Source: Tritrichomonas musculus (lineage: Eukaryota > Parabasalia > Tritrichomonadida > Tritrichomonadidae). Taken from it: a stretch of DNA of 64,000 bases. Numbering within the stretch: position 1 is the first letter of the stretch; every line of letters begins with the position of its first letter. Below are positions 47,701 through 56,506 of this stretch, piece after piece. The DNA is taken from the NCBI GenBank assembly GCA_039105265.1, contig JAPFFF010000076.1:186001-250000 (forward strand). The letters are read 5' to 3'. The notes beneath the pieces were generated by a model. It searched no databases and was not told where the DNA came from. It worked only from the letters and a program-made list of their open reading frames with translations. A program made the position numbers and the translations under genes.

Positions 47701-50349
47701 GAAATCGTAGGTGATGTAATATATGTTGGGTTTCCATTCGAGACCATAGGCTAAGCAATATTCGTACACCGGATTGCTGAGTATATGTGGACAGTATGGT
47801 AGTGGTTCACGATTGGGTATGAATCGCTTTCGAAATACCCCATCACAGTTCTTAACATGGTTCTCGAAACACTTCATGTTGTAATGACCGTAATGGGCAT
47901 ATGAGCCACACTTTGGGCAGATATGGATGTTGGTCAGCTTCTCAGCATCCCTGATGTACATTATGTGGATGATTCGATTTTGGGTGTACAGCAATGCGGA
48001 TTTCCTAAATGAGTTGTCCTCATTGTATTTCCATTGGTCCTGAAGGTTATAAACTTTGAGATCCTCCAAGTACTCATAGATGTCCACATTCAAGTGATGC
48101 TTCTCAGCAGATGCCTTCATGGATTCAATTGATGTTCCCGGATAGTTGTTCAGGAGGTCGATTGCATCTTGAGATGGCTTAGTAGAATACACTATATGGT
48201 GATCCTCGCATAGGAGCTTCCTAGCTGCCTGTGTACGGTGCTTAGTTTTGCAACCAGATTCAGGGTCAACCAGATGGTCATCTAGACATGCAGCCAGAAA
48301 TCGGTACCAACATAGATTGTCATCGGCATTGTCCGTGATGATGAATTTGCTATTTTTGATCTCAGGAGGTAAATCCTTGATTGGACCACTAACCTTGACC
48401 ATTCGAGATACCGTGAATGAGACTGATCCTACCATAATCAGCTTGGTTCCAGATGTTGAGGTCTCATATGAGTGCAGTACTGATTCAATATAGTACTTCA
48501 CGATATCAAGTGATTGCTCATCACGAACCACAATTGGGATAGCCGATTTATAGTTGTTCCAATTGATTTCCCTAGCTGCATATTCACATGAATACCCAAA
48601 CACTTTCTCAGCATAGGGGGTCTCAAATACACCCGAGAGTTGGAAATAGATTTTGAATGGTTTTACCTCACGCTTATAGACCTGTTGCAAGCCCTCATAT
48701 ATTGTGTTCAATGAGGATATCGAGTTGAAGTAGTATATGTATATTGGCTCATAGGTATCGATATCCTCACGCTCCTTGTAATCACTATCAGCATATTTGA
48801 CATATGATCGCCAAGCCTCAACAGCCCTATCATAGCTATCAGGTTCATTCACCATGAGGAAATCGGTGTGTTTCGATTTGAACTCATGACCGAACTCACT
48901 GAGGTAATCGAGTATTTCATTATTTTCAGGGTCCTTGGGGAGATCATCAATATTTTCGGTGACCTTGGGGGAATCATTGATAATATGGACCAGTTTTGTA
49001 ACCTTAGTCCTTTCTCGGGGTATATTATGTATTTCAGTTCTGTCGATATACTCGGGGAAATATTTGTTGAAATAGGAATATGCTTTGTTATCATCAATAC
49101 TAGCGTTACTACCGATAATATGATTCAGTTTTGTAACCTTAGTCCTGTCTCGGAGTATATCTTGTATTTCAGCTCTATCGAGATACTCGGGATAATACTT
49201 GTTGAAATATGAATATGCTTTGTGTTCATCATCTAATTGCTGAATGAACTTAATCCAGGTATTCAATTGCTGGCGTTCATCAATGCGGTCCTCAATCTTG
49301 TAATCATCTCTATTGAATTTACTGAAGTAATCATTATCTGATGCTGCACGGCGTTCAGCCCTCAGCTGCTCGAAGAATGTATCAAAATCTGATTCCTTGA
49401 GCTTACCAGTGCGATCAAAACCGGTGCGATATACAAATAAATAATCATTTAGGAACTTCTTGAGTGGGCCCAGTTGAAGAATATACGTAGTGTTAGTAGG
49501 GATGTTACCACCAAACTCATTGTTGATGATATCGATATATTTTTTGACGGTTTCTGGGGGGATTTCACCAAAATGCTTATTCGAGATCTTGAGATGCTTT
49601 TCACGCTCCTGTTCCTGTTTCTTCTTCAATCGATCGCGTTTCGACTTCTCAGCCAGTTTCTGTTCCCGCTTCTGGAGACGCTCCTGCTCAGCACGCTCCC
49701 ATTCCAATTGCTTAGCACGTTCACGTTCAAGTCTGACCTCCTCAAGTGCAATCAGATTCTTGTCAGTTGCATCCCTCAGCAGCTCATCCTCTTGTTCATC
49801 ATGCAATCGCTCGAAGAATGTATCAAAATCTGATTCCTTGAGTTTATAAGTGGTGTCATAATCCGTGCGATATACAAATAAATTATCATTTAGGAACTTT
49901 ATGAGACTGCTCTGCTGTGCGGCCTGTGGTATGTCGGTTGGGATTTTGCCATCGAACTCTGTGTTGGCGATCTTGATATAATCTTGGACATCACTCGCGG
50001 TTAAATCCCTTTTATCAAAATGCGTCTTCTTAATCTTGCTATTCAGTAAGCGTTCAGCACCTTCCAATCCCAATACCTTGAGACGCCTCTGCTCAGCACG
50101 TGTAAGCCTCAGTCGCCTGATGAATGTATCAAGATCTGATTCCTCGAGCTTATTATCGGGATCAAAACCAGTGTGAGCTACAAATGAGTTCTCATTCAGG
50201 AACTTTATGAGACTGCTCAGCTGTCCAACATATGGGTTTCTGGTTGAGATACCCCCACCGAACTCCTCATTGATGATATCGATATAGCTTTTGACGGCAT
50301 CTGTGGGTAGAACCTTTTTATCGAAATTCCAACTAGTAATATTACTCAT
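44749..50349 (-). CDS. Element A protein-primed family-B DNA polymerase, 1866 aa
   Basis: Residues 1 to about 350 hold three copies of a unit ending SSLIKFLN(E/D)N.FV..T.(F/Y)D...KL(K/E)ESD.DTF..(R/Q)L, separated by a highly charged coiled-coil stretch; B lacks this region. Then: zinc-finger-like CPKCGSYAH near 815; exonuclease motifs YDFETVEQ (near 880), FNSSRFDSNLF (near 983) and YNDNDVEMM (near 1128); HNH/endonuclease VII-like finger CHLCGEHFT...CAECNRLR (about 1246-1280); motif A DFNSLYPSAF (near 1375), motif B KISMNGSYGYDG (near 1583) and motif C GDTDSAYF (near 1677). Two short in-frame palindromic inserts are absent from the B enzyme. It is the replicative polymerase of the element. Confidence 0.93.
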   Translation of the reverse strand: MSNITSWNFDKKVLPTDAVKSYIDIINEEFGGGISTRNPYVGQLSSLIKFLNENSFVAHTGFDPDNKLEESDLDTFIRRLRLTRAEQRRLKVLGLEGAERLLNSKIKKTHFDKRDLTASDVQDYIKIANTEFDGKIPTDIPQAAQQSSLIKFLNDNLFVYRTDYDTTYKLKESDFDTFFERLHDEQEDELLRDATDKNLIALEEVRLERERAKQLEWERAEQERLQKREQKLAEKSKRDRLKKKQEQEREKHLKISNKHFGEIPPETVKKYIDIINNEFGGNIPTNTTYILQLGPLKKFLNDYLFVYRTGFDRTGKLKESDFDTFFEQLRAERRAASDNDYFSKFNRDDYKIEDRIDERQQLNTWIKFIQQLDDEHKAYSYFNKYYPEYLDRAEIQDILRDRTKVTKLNHIIGSNASIDDNKAYSYFNKYFPEYIDRTEIHNIPRERTKVTKLVHIINDSPKVTENIDDLPKDPENNEILDYLSEFGHEFKSKHTDFLMVNEPDSYDRAVEAWRSYVKYADSDYKEREDIDTYEPIYIYYFNSISSLNTIYEGLQQVYKREVKPFKIYFQLSGVFETPYAEKVFGYSCEYAAREINWNNYKSAIPIVVRDEQSLDIVKYYIESVLHSYETSTSGTKLIMVGSVSFTVSRMVKVSGPIKDLPPEIKNSKFIITDNADDNLCWYRFLAACLDDHLVDPESGCKTKHRTQAARKLLCEDHHIVYSTKPSQDAIDLLNNYPGTSIESMKASAEKHHLNVDIYEYLEDLKVYNLQDQWKYNEDNSFRKSALLYTQNRIIHIMYIRDAEKLTNIHICPKCGSYAHYGHYNMKCFENHVKNCDGVFRKRFIPNREPLPYCPHILSNPVYEYCLAYGLEWKPNIYYITYDFETVEQPVNASIGSSTTINSRLIPLSVSSCVKSQSGCTTKHFSLRDSSEFIIKWIEWLFEQSKQVYHDKVQYMKSFINQPVDNLKTIDRNLNVITVFGFNSSRFDSNLFKEYLNYSSAKRNMFWSVEPNSIIGTTSSLKQFILKSPKYDTKLRFIDAQSFVAGGTLRQFGVDFGGVENSSKGVFPYEAINTENYNEVLSKAEPFEYEAFYSYLNQKNPLTPDDYKLYLEDAKNYETRWDYLLAYNDNDVEMMIKPIDNLIALNAQYNVDLISNLSLSKNASCIKYALAYKEFDPNAEYSIQNPINKFKPNLDWWRFKCENYYNQDVKYNLAHKDKPRNLDKCVCEEQFDKFMEMYNNPDTGKCHLCGEHFTWTNRPTLDRINNDIGHELSNCKLACAECNRLRSRDDPNITKLRIQLKKYCKMMHLPTLINDEQEYYSLRNNITGGLSNVMHRVNIKGHTKINRFRYNAVDHKVISYDTPHTMTHIVGVDFNSLYPSAFSSTKHDANPYHGGVMYMPGSMMERFEVYKDGVKNMKTYNTCMGIINNSQKYQDHPKFLFKAEVMLKCPISKINYFINFPPVFRNFDITNDEATIGPYMHDYMTHNKLPSVDKTERKLTMSVDTMGTYQTFSNYYLWFLLDHGLVIEDIKSLTTYEAHRGFNPFVSEFMKRRQDIISGVEHGNGAESDLSVANEKFYKISMNGSYGYDGMNTEKFSKIKICSRDKTFQNIIYDNYVSGTKLSDDNYLLQMNPKSFKCTTCLQESFWTLDNAKFWYLTFIYDFMYKCLDVERFHFIEGDTDSAYFAVAGDDTKGSDQEFKYIIKNRAFYDENIYKFMPNPNINTIADEKKILGLCIEKYGENMIALAPKCYTIFNSGAVTKVLKLKGVSLKKNHITSDDYKDIIDNGGVKVGKNINLQLMRQLSAPPGMTRNTKIQSKISEMTMSKITVNKNALTGTHTKMIVLENQSCAPFIHGLTSGDYIICNSN

Positions 50350-50452
50350 TTACCCCATTGGTAAAAATACAAAAATAATCATCGCAACGCGGTTGATGAC
50401 ATACTATTTTTGAATTTTACTCGATTAAATAGCAAATCGGAATCATATATGT
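50350..50452. promoter_or_regulatory. Upstream region of the element A polymerase
   Basis: The region contains ggtaaaaatacaaaaataatc (50361-50381), the reverse-oriented TATTTTTG motif, about 20 bases from the polymerase ATG, and a second tactatttttgaatttt copy reading the other way. It separates the polymerase gene from the conserved tRNA-like block. Confidence 0.45.
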
Positions 50453-50785
50453 GTTAGCGCTAACTGGTATAGTTGTTGGATCAAGAAGGATGTCTCCGGG
50501 CTTCGGCTGCAGGCATGAGTTCGATCCACTGCCATACCGATTTTTCGTATTATTTCCGGTCCATATTTGTGATAGAGCCCAAGCGCACTAAACACCTTGG
50601 GTAAGCTATTACTTGTGGATTATAGGGGTAATACGGGCATTTGCCGGCATTTGCAACCCCAACCAGCCTCATGGTGGATGCAGGTATTTTCCTTGAGGGA
50701 TTGATGTGCAATCCCGGGCATGTATATTGGTTCCTCTAGAGAATGCATTACGCATCCATCATGGGGTCGGTTTTTGCAAAAATAT
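50453..50785 (+). ncRNA. Conserved non-coding block with tRNA-like segment (element A)
   Basis: The block starts with the perfect palindrome gttagcgctaac. The 73 bases 50466-50538 begin ggtatag and end ccatacc (six of seven pairs) with a T-loop-like gagttcgatcc near the 3' end, followed by a ttttt run. These features fit a tRNA-like, RNA polymerase III type gene with a B box, but the T stem and D arm are poor. The rest of the block, to about 50785, has no long frame. The whole block is conserved in element C at 62965-63292 in the opposite orientation. I rate an RNA gene as possible, not proven. Confidence 0.4.
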
Positions 50786-50798
50786 TTTTGGATAACGG

Positions 50799-51341
50799 TT
50801 AGAAATCGGTTGTATCAATCTCATCTGGGTCTGGAGCTGTTTCCCTTGGTGGACCGTTTATAGGCATATGGGTGTTGATTAGTTTTTGGGTCATATACAT
50901 GGAGATACTCAACTTTAGGTTATCACGTATGAGTCTACGCAATAGGGATACGCGTTTATGAGGTTCTGCTTGGGAGATCGCATCGATTACTGCCTGTGAT
51001 GTGACATATTGGATCAATCGGTCGTGATCCCCAATATCCAGGAACTTGCTTCGATTGAATATATGGGTGCGATTTAAACGAGGTCGAGGATGTTCAATAG
51101 ATGGAGTCTCAGGAGGTGAGTCATTTGCATCCTGAGTGGTGTCGATATGTGCTTCAGCCTTTGGGGTATCAGCAGATGGTTTGCGTTTATGGTTCATACG
51201 CTTAATCAAATGCTTGACATCTCGGCGCAAATCGGTGATACCATCTACGATCTTTAGGAGTATCTCAGCATCAGTTGCTGTACCAGTAGCTGTATCAGTA
51301 TCCATATCAATATCTGTACCAGTTGCTGTACCAGTATCCAT
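50799..51341 (-). CDS. Element A hypothetical protein, 180 aa
   Basis: The first 25 residues are a TGTATGTD-like repeat encoded by an 18-bp repeat (gtaccagtagctgtatca). After that comes a helical segment (EILLKIVDGITDLRRDVKHL), a Pro/Thr-rich linker and a helical C-terminal domain of about 90 residues. I do not recognise it and see no relative in B. A gcaaaaataaaat motif lies just upstream of the ATG. The Thr/Asp repeat could be a flexible tail. Confidence 0.6.
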   Translation of the reverse strand: MDTGTATGTDIDMDTDTATGTATDAEILLKIVDGITDLRRDVKHLIKRMNHKRKPSADTPKAEAHIDTTQDANDSPPETPSIEHPRPRLNRTHIFNRSKFLDIGDHDRLIQYVTSQAVIDAISQAEPHKRVSLLRRLIRDNLKLSISMYMTQKLINTHMPINGPPRETAPDPDEIDTTDF

Positions 51342-51396
51342 TTATGCAAAAATAAAATATTATTTTCGACTGTTCCAGGGATTTTGACGAATGTAC

Positions 51397-52164
51397 TTAT
51401 GATTGCATTGTGGTTGTGAAATATTTGTCCACTGCTGTGTGAAAATCATTAAGGCATGATCTTTTGATGGTAATCCTGGTACCACCTACAGTGACATCAT
51501 CCCCTTTGAACATAGCTTTGGCCATTCGCTTGATATCTTCATTCGGGGTCATTGCGATGGGTAGGTCATCAATAAATATCCAGCGCTTCTTCTTATCTTT
51601 ATATATCCTACTGACCTGCCTCCATGAATGCTTGTTGCGACGAACGAGATGGAGTACCACAGAATCCTTATCTTTGGGAAGATCCTCAAGCCATATCATA
51701 TATCGGTAGCTATTTTTGTGATCCTTGGGGACAGCCCTTGGAGTGAGGTCCTTGATCTTGTTAACCATCTGCTCGTGTTGCTGAGAAGCTAGTGAATCCA
51801 ATAATTGCATGACATCCCATGCATATGATGGTGATGCCCACATTGCAATATGATTGACCAGCAATCGGTGAACATACATACCCTTCAAATCATTTGACAA
51901 ATTGGGTCTATCTTCATACAATTTCTGGTCTGGTAGAATTCTACCGGACCCACTTTCGAGCAATTCCTGTGTTGATTTGTTATCAAACCAATGGCGAATC
52001 TGTTTCTTGGAATTACATGCAACGAGAATGCTTTGAGCTTGGTACATATCATCCTTAATGGAATGTATCAAACGGAGCTTCTCATTATACTGGATGAATT
52101 CATATTCGGTATCGATTGGTTCGACAACAGCTGACACTGATGTGTTTGTCCCAGTTGATTCCAT
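51397..52164 (-). CDS. Element A conserved protein, 255 aa, related to the C gene at 62070
   Basis: The first 60 residues (MESTGTNTSVSAVVEPIDTE, IQYNEKLRLIHSIKDDMYQA, CNSKKQ) closely match the start of the C protein at 62070-62405. A palindromic ctggtagaattctaccgg insert at 51931-51948 lies in frame after this region, and C has a different palindrome at the matching place. The second half is basic with WLEDLPKDKDSVVLHLVRRN and a WIFIDDLP strand. I do not recognise a fold. Found in A and C but not in B. Confidence 0.65.
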   Translation of the reverse strand: MESTGTNTSVSAVVEPIDTEYEFIQYNEKLRLIHSIKDDMYQAQSILVACNSKKQIRHWFDNKSTQELLESGSGRILPDQKLYEDRPNLSNDLKGMYVHRLLVNHIAMWASPSYAWDVMQLLDSLASQQHEQMVNKIKDLTPRAVPKDHKNSYRYMIWLEDLPKDKDSVVLHLVRRNKHSWRQVSRIYKDKKKRWIFIDDLPIAMTPNEDIKRMAKAMFKGDDVTVGGTRITIKRSCLNDFHTAVDKYFTTTMQS

Positions 52165-52267
52165 TTGGAATTCGATAAAAAATTGAGTTGCATTGCGAAC
52201 TAGCTAGTTATTACATCATATGGAGTTGAGTCCAAAAATATAAATGCGAATGTGATTGAACAAATGC

Positions 52268-52585
52268 TCAAGCAAATTCATATGAGAATGCGAGTATTTT
52301 CAATAGCATCTTGATACGCCCCAAATCGAGTTCCTTGCGATCATAGCTATCACCATCTATGATTTTGGTTCGGAGTGATTCCAAATCGGTTTCGAAATTT
52401 GATATTGTGTCGATGAGATCATCCATGAAATCATCATCGTTGTGGTAGTCGAATGCAAGGGATTTCCATTGGGGGTATTTCTTGAGGATGACGCGTTCGA
52501 GGTAATCGAGTTTGACACCATTAGCTTCGACATTGGAGAGTTGTGGCATGGCAACGAATGCACTGTGTGCAGTTGTTGAATTCAT
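52268..52585 (-). CDS. Element A small protein, 105 aa
   Basis: I choose the ATG at 52585 (MNSTTAHSAFVAMPQLSNVE) because the longer open frame continues into the terminal inverted repeat. The protein is helical and acidic, with a KLDYLERVILKKYPQWKSLA segment and a leucine-rich end. It is the last gene before the right inverted repeat. No family is recognised. Confidence 0.6.
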   Translation of the reverse strand: MNSTTAHSAFVAMPQLSNVEANGVKLDYLERVILKKYPQWKSLAFDYHNDDDFMDDLIDTISNFETDLESLRTKIIDGDSYDRKELDLGRIKMLLKILAFSYEFA

Positions 52586-52672
52586 TTCTAACTGGATAAA
52601 AAATCGAATTGGTTTGAGAATCGCGTTATTTTTGGAATTTATCTGACCGTCGTAGGTGGTCCATAAGTGGTC

Positions 52673-52963
52673 CCATCGGTCTGTGTCGCCATCGGTCTGT
52701 TCCATAGGTGGTCCCATAGGTAGTCCCATAAGTGGTCCATAAGTGGTCTATAGGTGGGCCATATGCGGCCTATTTTTGGAATTTGTATGGGCCCGAATAT
52801 GGGCGTTTTATAAGCGTTTTGGGGGAGGTATGCAGTATGTGGATTTTGAATATTGACCCAAATATGGGCCATTTTTGGAATTTATGGGGCCCAAATATGG
52901 GCCATTTAAAGGCGTTTTTGGGTGGGATTTATCTGACCCCGATTCGGAACACCCATCACTACT
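52673..52963 (-). repeat. Right terminal inverted repeat of element A
   Basis: Complementary to 10542-10808, with extra copies of a ggtcc-cataggt unit near 52690-52740. It ends CACCCATCACTACT and is followed by the duplication tggctc, after which element C resumes. The long forward frame that starts here at 52732 is only fortuitously open. Confidence 0.95.
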
Positions 52964-52969
52964 TGGCTC

Positions 52970-54027
52970 GAAGAAGGAAATTGGAATTTGATTTGAGAGT
53001 TAGGAAATATTTAAGATGTACATTCGATGACCTCAAAAATAAAAATCCCGATAAGACTAATGATGAGATATATAATATGCTTACAGAAAAACAAAAAGCA
53101 GAGGTCTCATCCAAAATTATCTCATGGCTAGGCACTGAGCACGATTTTAGAAAGCTATTCGACGATGTTGAAAAACAGATTAAACCAAAGTTTGAAGAAT
53201 ATAATAAAAATGCAATTACAAAACATAAGATTGCTCTCGATACGATAAAAGATGCGCTAACCAGTTATGGAAAAATATTACAAAGATATTACAAACCGAT
53301 TACAGGTCCAATTAATCTAATTAAAGATGTATATGGTTTCATATTTAAGACTAAAGATGAATATGATGCTGCAGTTAAAGAAATACTAGATTTTAAACGA
53401 ACCAATGCTGATAAATTAATACCGTTATTCCATCAGGACGATATCGATAGAAGTAATAATGATTTACAAATGGATGGATATTATGATTATAATCTAAACA
53501 CATTCATTGAAACTTTGTTTTCACCAAATAATGTTAAGATAGAGAATAGTTATATATTTGAAGAACTGCCACCACAAACAGCTGACCAGATAAATAAATT
53601 AGATCCAATCAATGTTGGATTATATTATATTGATTTTAAGATTACATTTAATGAAAGGGAGACCGATTCTAATTACAGAAGATACGATTTCGCCGATGTA
53701 ATGAATATTGGGTACGGACCAAATCAAAATAATCCCCAAAAATACAAAAATGTGTGGCTGAGACGATTTGATTTTTATAACGTTTGGGACCGACAACCAT
53801 GCAAGATATGTTCATCCATTGCTGAACAATCCTCACGTCATTATATAGGAAACAGTGCAGTTGATTTCATACCAATAAAGTATTATAAATTAAACTCCAC
53901 TGACCAAGGATTTTGGATTGAGTTTTATTCAGGTCGTCATAATAATATCCCCATTAAGATTCCTCGAAACGAATCATTTTGTATAGAGATGCAATTCCTA
54001 CCATTTGATAAGATGTTATATACATAA
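52970..54027 (+). CDS. Element C capsid-type (single jelly-roll, penton-like) gene, portion right of element A
   Basis: This is the larger part of the gene whose other part lies at 10331-10541. The first 150 residues are helical and charged. The last 130 residues are beta-rich with VGLYYIDFKITF, VWLRRFDFYNVWDR, SSIAEQSSRHYIGN and FWIEFYSGRHNNIPIKI. This pattern fits the single jelly-roll minor capsid (penton) protein of Polintons. It is directly upstream of the integrase with 21 bases between them. The penton call is inferred from pattern and context. Confidence 0.65.
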
Positions 54028-54048
54028 GCTAGTTTAATCTAAAATCAA

Positions 54049-55131
54049 ATGAGTTATAATACGCTTGATGAATTATTTAAAAAATATCCATGGAAGAGCA
54101 AATCTAAATTTGTTCCGTTAGCCAAACGATATGGTTTCACGGCGAAAGATGCTAACGATTTTCTAGACAAAAATATTGTCCATGATGTTAAGGTACCCAA
54201 AGCTAAATATATGCCAATCGTATCGAAACATTTACACGGATACCAGATGGATACATTTATTAATGAAAAGCATAAGGGAGGTCTCAATTATTTAATCTTC
54301 ATCAATATTAATACGAGGAAGGCATATGCATATCCGTTACAAGGCAAGGGTTCAAAATCTATTATCAACGCGCTACAATGTTTCATAAAAGATGTACACA
54401 ATATTTATTCAATAACCAGTGACCAAGATGCTGCATATCTATCAAACGAAGTACTTGGTTTTATGAAATCGAACAATATAATATACACCACTACTGAAGA
54501 CAACAATCATAATGTACTTGGTATCATTAATCGATTCATGCGAACGATTCGTGATGCAATTGGTGAGAATAGATATATTGATGAAACTGAAATGAATGAT
54601 TTGATTGATGCGTATAACAATACTCCTCATAGGGGATTAGATAATAGAGCTCCTAATGATATAACTAAAGATGATGAATTAACATACATCAATACTAAAT
54701 CAAGCATCAACCCATATGATTTCAAAACAAATGATAGGGTTAGAATTGTATTAGCTAATGAACCATTCTCAAAGATAAGAAATCGGGTGAGCAAGGAGGC
54801 ATATATTATTGACTCGAAATCAGGTAACCAATTCATAATTAAGTCAAAGGATGATTCAATAGATAAGCTCCCGGGTTATCGATTAATTAAAACCAATAAT
54901 AATATACCGTTAGCAAATTCATTGAAGAATGGCAAGCGTGGTATTGTAAATAAAATTCTTAGTTATGATGTTAAGAAAAATAAATATAGGGTCGAGTATG
55001 AAGGAGGCAAACGTGATACAATCCCAGCGAAAAATCTTAGGGAGGGTCATCCAATCAAGTTGTCAAATCTTGAACTCGAATATTGGTCTACCAAAAATAA
55101 TGTTCCCGAATCAATCACAAAATGGAGCTAA
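54049..55131 (+). CDS. Element C retroviral-type integrase, 360 aa
   Basis: The core spans about residues 55-190: YQMDTF (near 65), YLIFININTRKAYAYPL, SITSDQDAAYLS (near 124), a RFMRTIRDAIG helix (near 165) and AYNNTPHRGLDNRAP. The C-terminal part, from about 225, fits an SH3/chromo-like module (FKTNDRVRIVL...FSKIRNRVS...YRLIKTN), then a second small beta domain. The protein is closer to typical retroviral-like Polinton integrases than to those of A and B. It is flanked on the same strand by the capsid-type gene and the ATPase with short gaps. Confidence 0.9.
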   Translation: MSYNTLDELFKKYPWKSKSKFVPLAKRYGFTAKDANDFLDKNIVHDVKVPKAKYMPIVSKHLHGYQMDTFINEKHKGGLNYLIFININTRKAYAYPLQGKGSKSIINALQCFIKDVHNIYSITSDQDAAYLSNEVLGFMKSNNIIYTTTEDNNHNVLGIINRFMRTIRDAIGENRYIDETEMNDLIDAYNNTPHRGLDNRAPNDITKDDELTYINTKSSINPYDFKTNDRVRIVLANEPFSKIRNRVSKEAYIIDSKSGNQFIIKSKDDSIDKLPGYRLIKTNNNIPLANSLKNGKRGIVNKILSYDVKKNKYRVEYEGGKRDTIPAKNLREGHPIKLSNLELEYWSTKNNVPESITKWS

Positions 55132-55146
55132 TTTTATTTCACATAA

Positions 55147-56013
55147 ATGAAAACCAATACTAAATCTGTCATTAAAAATGTTGAGAGAGAGATACAAAAA
55201 GCTATGCGCAAAAATCAAAAAGATATAGAGATGGCTTTGATAAAACCGCTATCACCGGACTATCCATTTAGCACCAACGGAATATATTTCCTAATCGGTA
55301 AGCCTGGTGCGGGTAAATCATATTGGATATGGTCTCATATAATGATTACGGAAAAATTATTTAAGAAACCATATTATAATAAGATAATATTTTGTTCCAC
55401 GAGTGGGAAGATGGATAAGACAGCTGAAGCTTTACATAAAAGTATTAAAACTCCAATACAATATGTGAAGGAGGATGAGTTGATGCCAATCTTACGTAAG
55501 CATCTCAAAAGGAAGGTTAAATATTATGCACTGGTCAAACATGTGTTATCCAAAATGAAAGATGCTAATGAGGAGATGGAACGCCTGATTGAAAAGCATT
55601 CATTACAAGATATTGATGATAGAATTGTATATATTGCCAACAAATTAGTTCAATATAATACATCATCATATCCTTACAATACATTAATTATTCTAGATGA
55701 TTGTGCGGGAAGTGATTTATTGAAGAATGGGAATAGTGAATTCATTAGATTATTGACCAAAACTAGGCATTATAATATCACTTGTATAATGGCGTTTCAA
55801 ACGATTCGATTTGTTCATATTAATGCTAAACGTATGGCTACAGATATAATCTGCTACAGTGGATATAGTGAGGAGGATATCACATCGTTACTGCAACAAA
55901 CTAATAATAATTTAAACACTAAGGATGCGGTCCACCAGTATCTACAACACAGGGAACTCCATGATAAATTGATTCTTAATATAACAGCTGACAAGTATTA
56001 CTTTGAATCATAA
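55147..56013 (+). CDS. Element C DNA-packaging ATPase (FtsK/HerA type), 288 aa
   Basis: Walker A is at residues about 50-60 (IGKPGAGKSYW) and Walker B at about 178-187 (TLIILDDCAG). Downstream TKTRHYNITCIMAFQTIRFV fits the sensor strand and glutamine of packaging ATPases. It would pump the element's DNA into the capsid. The protein is only distantly similar to the A ATPase (11473-12471). It follows the integrase by 15 bases in the same direction. Confidence 0.9.
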   Translation: MKTNTKSVIKNVEREIQKAMRKNQKDIEMALIKPLSPDYPFSTNGIYFLIGKPGAGKSYWIWSHIMITEKLFKKPYYNKIIFCSTSGKMDKTAEALHKSIKTPIQYVKEDELMPILRKHLKRKVKYYALVKHVLSKMKDANEEMERLIEKHSLQDIDDRIVYIANKLVQYNTSSYPYNTLIILDDCAGSDLLKNGNSEFIRLLTKTRHYNITCIMAFQTIRFVHINAKRMATDIICYSGYSEEDITSLLQQTNNNLNTKDAVHQYLQHRELHDKLILNITADKYYFES

Positions 56014-56043
56014 ACCAGATATATATATTTTTAATACAAGTAA

Positions 56044-56463
56044 ATGGGATTCTTGAAAAAAATAATTAAAAATGGTATTGGATTGGCGGGCAATCAGGTG
56101 ATGAATATGGCTAATAGCGCAACCGGTGGACTGGCTGGGAAGATATTTAATTCAACTGTCAACAAGGTGAATAAAAATAGTGGTATCATTGGTAAGGTTG
56201 CTCGAGGATTAGGCAAGAAATTTTTAAATGATAAGACTCGTGAGAAAATATCCAATATTACAGATACGGCTATTAAATATATTCCTAAGGGGAATGTTAG
56301 GACTGCTCTAGAGAATATTAATAACGCTGCTCAAGGTAAGTCAAATCATAATATCAAGACTAAATATAATAAGCAATTGGATTCGACTGAACCAACAAGT
56401 GTGCAGGCTAACATTAAACCTAAACGTATCAGGACTAAATATGGAAAACGTTTGGGTAAGTAA
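56044..56463 (+). CDS. Element C small basic virion-type protein, 139 aa
   Basis: Starts MGFLKKIIKNGIGLAGNQVM and is Gly/Lys/Asn-rich with amphipathic helices, then a basic tail with repeated IK(T)KY(N/G)K(Q/R)L. The start resembles the small amphipathic proteins of A and B (MGIGIF, MGVGIF). It is probably a membrane-active or DNA-binding core protein, which is inference. The upstream region has atatttttaatac about 15 bases before the ATG. Confidence 0.65.
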   Translation: MGFLKKIIKNGIGLAGNQVMNMANSATGGLAGKIFNSTVNKVNKNSGIIGKVARGLGKKFLNDKTREKISNITDTAIKYIPKGNVRTALENINNAAQGKSNHNIKTKYNKQLDSTEPTSVQANIKPKRIRTKYGKRLGK

Positions 56464-56506
56464 TAGGTGAAAGTTGGTGAAACTATGCTTTTTATTTTTA
56501 CCATAA

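Larger units (their letters stand above)
10542..52963. mobile_element. Polinton/Maverick element A, inserted into element C
   Basis: The termini are AGTAGTGATGGGTGTTCC and its exact complement, and the flanking target duplication is tggctc (10536-10541 and 52964-52969). A 6-bp duplication and AG...CT ends are the known signature of Polintons. Without the nested element B (23095-40650) its length is about 24.9 kb, normal for the family. Parts include the ATPase, major capsid protein, integrase, minor virion-type genes, fibre-like protein and family-B DNA polymerase. The base composition is visibly richer in G and C than the host, B or C. It looks largely whole apart from the insertion of B. 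Its inverted repeats match closely, so insertion was recent. Confidence 0.95.

Noticed and set aside
50466-50538. A firm tRNA gene call
   Set aside because: The acceptor-like stem and B box are present, but the T stem and D arm pair poorly in both copies and no anticodon arm is convincing, so it is listed only as tRNA-like.
52639-52969. Long plus-strand frame beginning in the right inverted repeat of A
   Set aside because: The first 80 codons are terminal-repeat DNA of element A; only the part after 52969 belongs to the element C gene.
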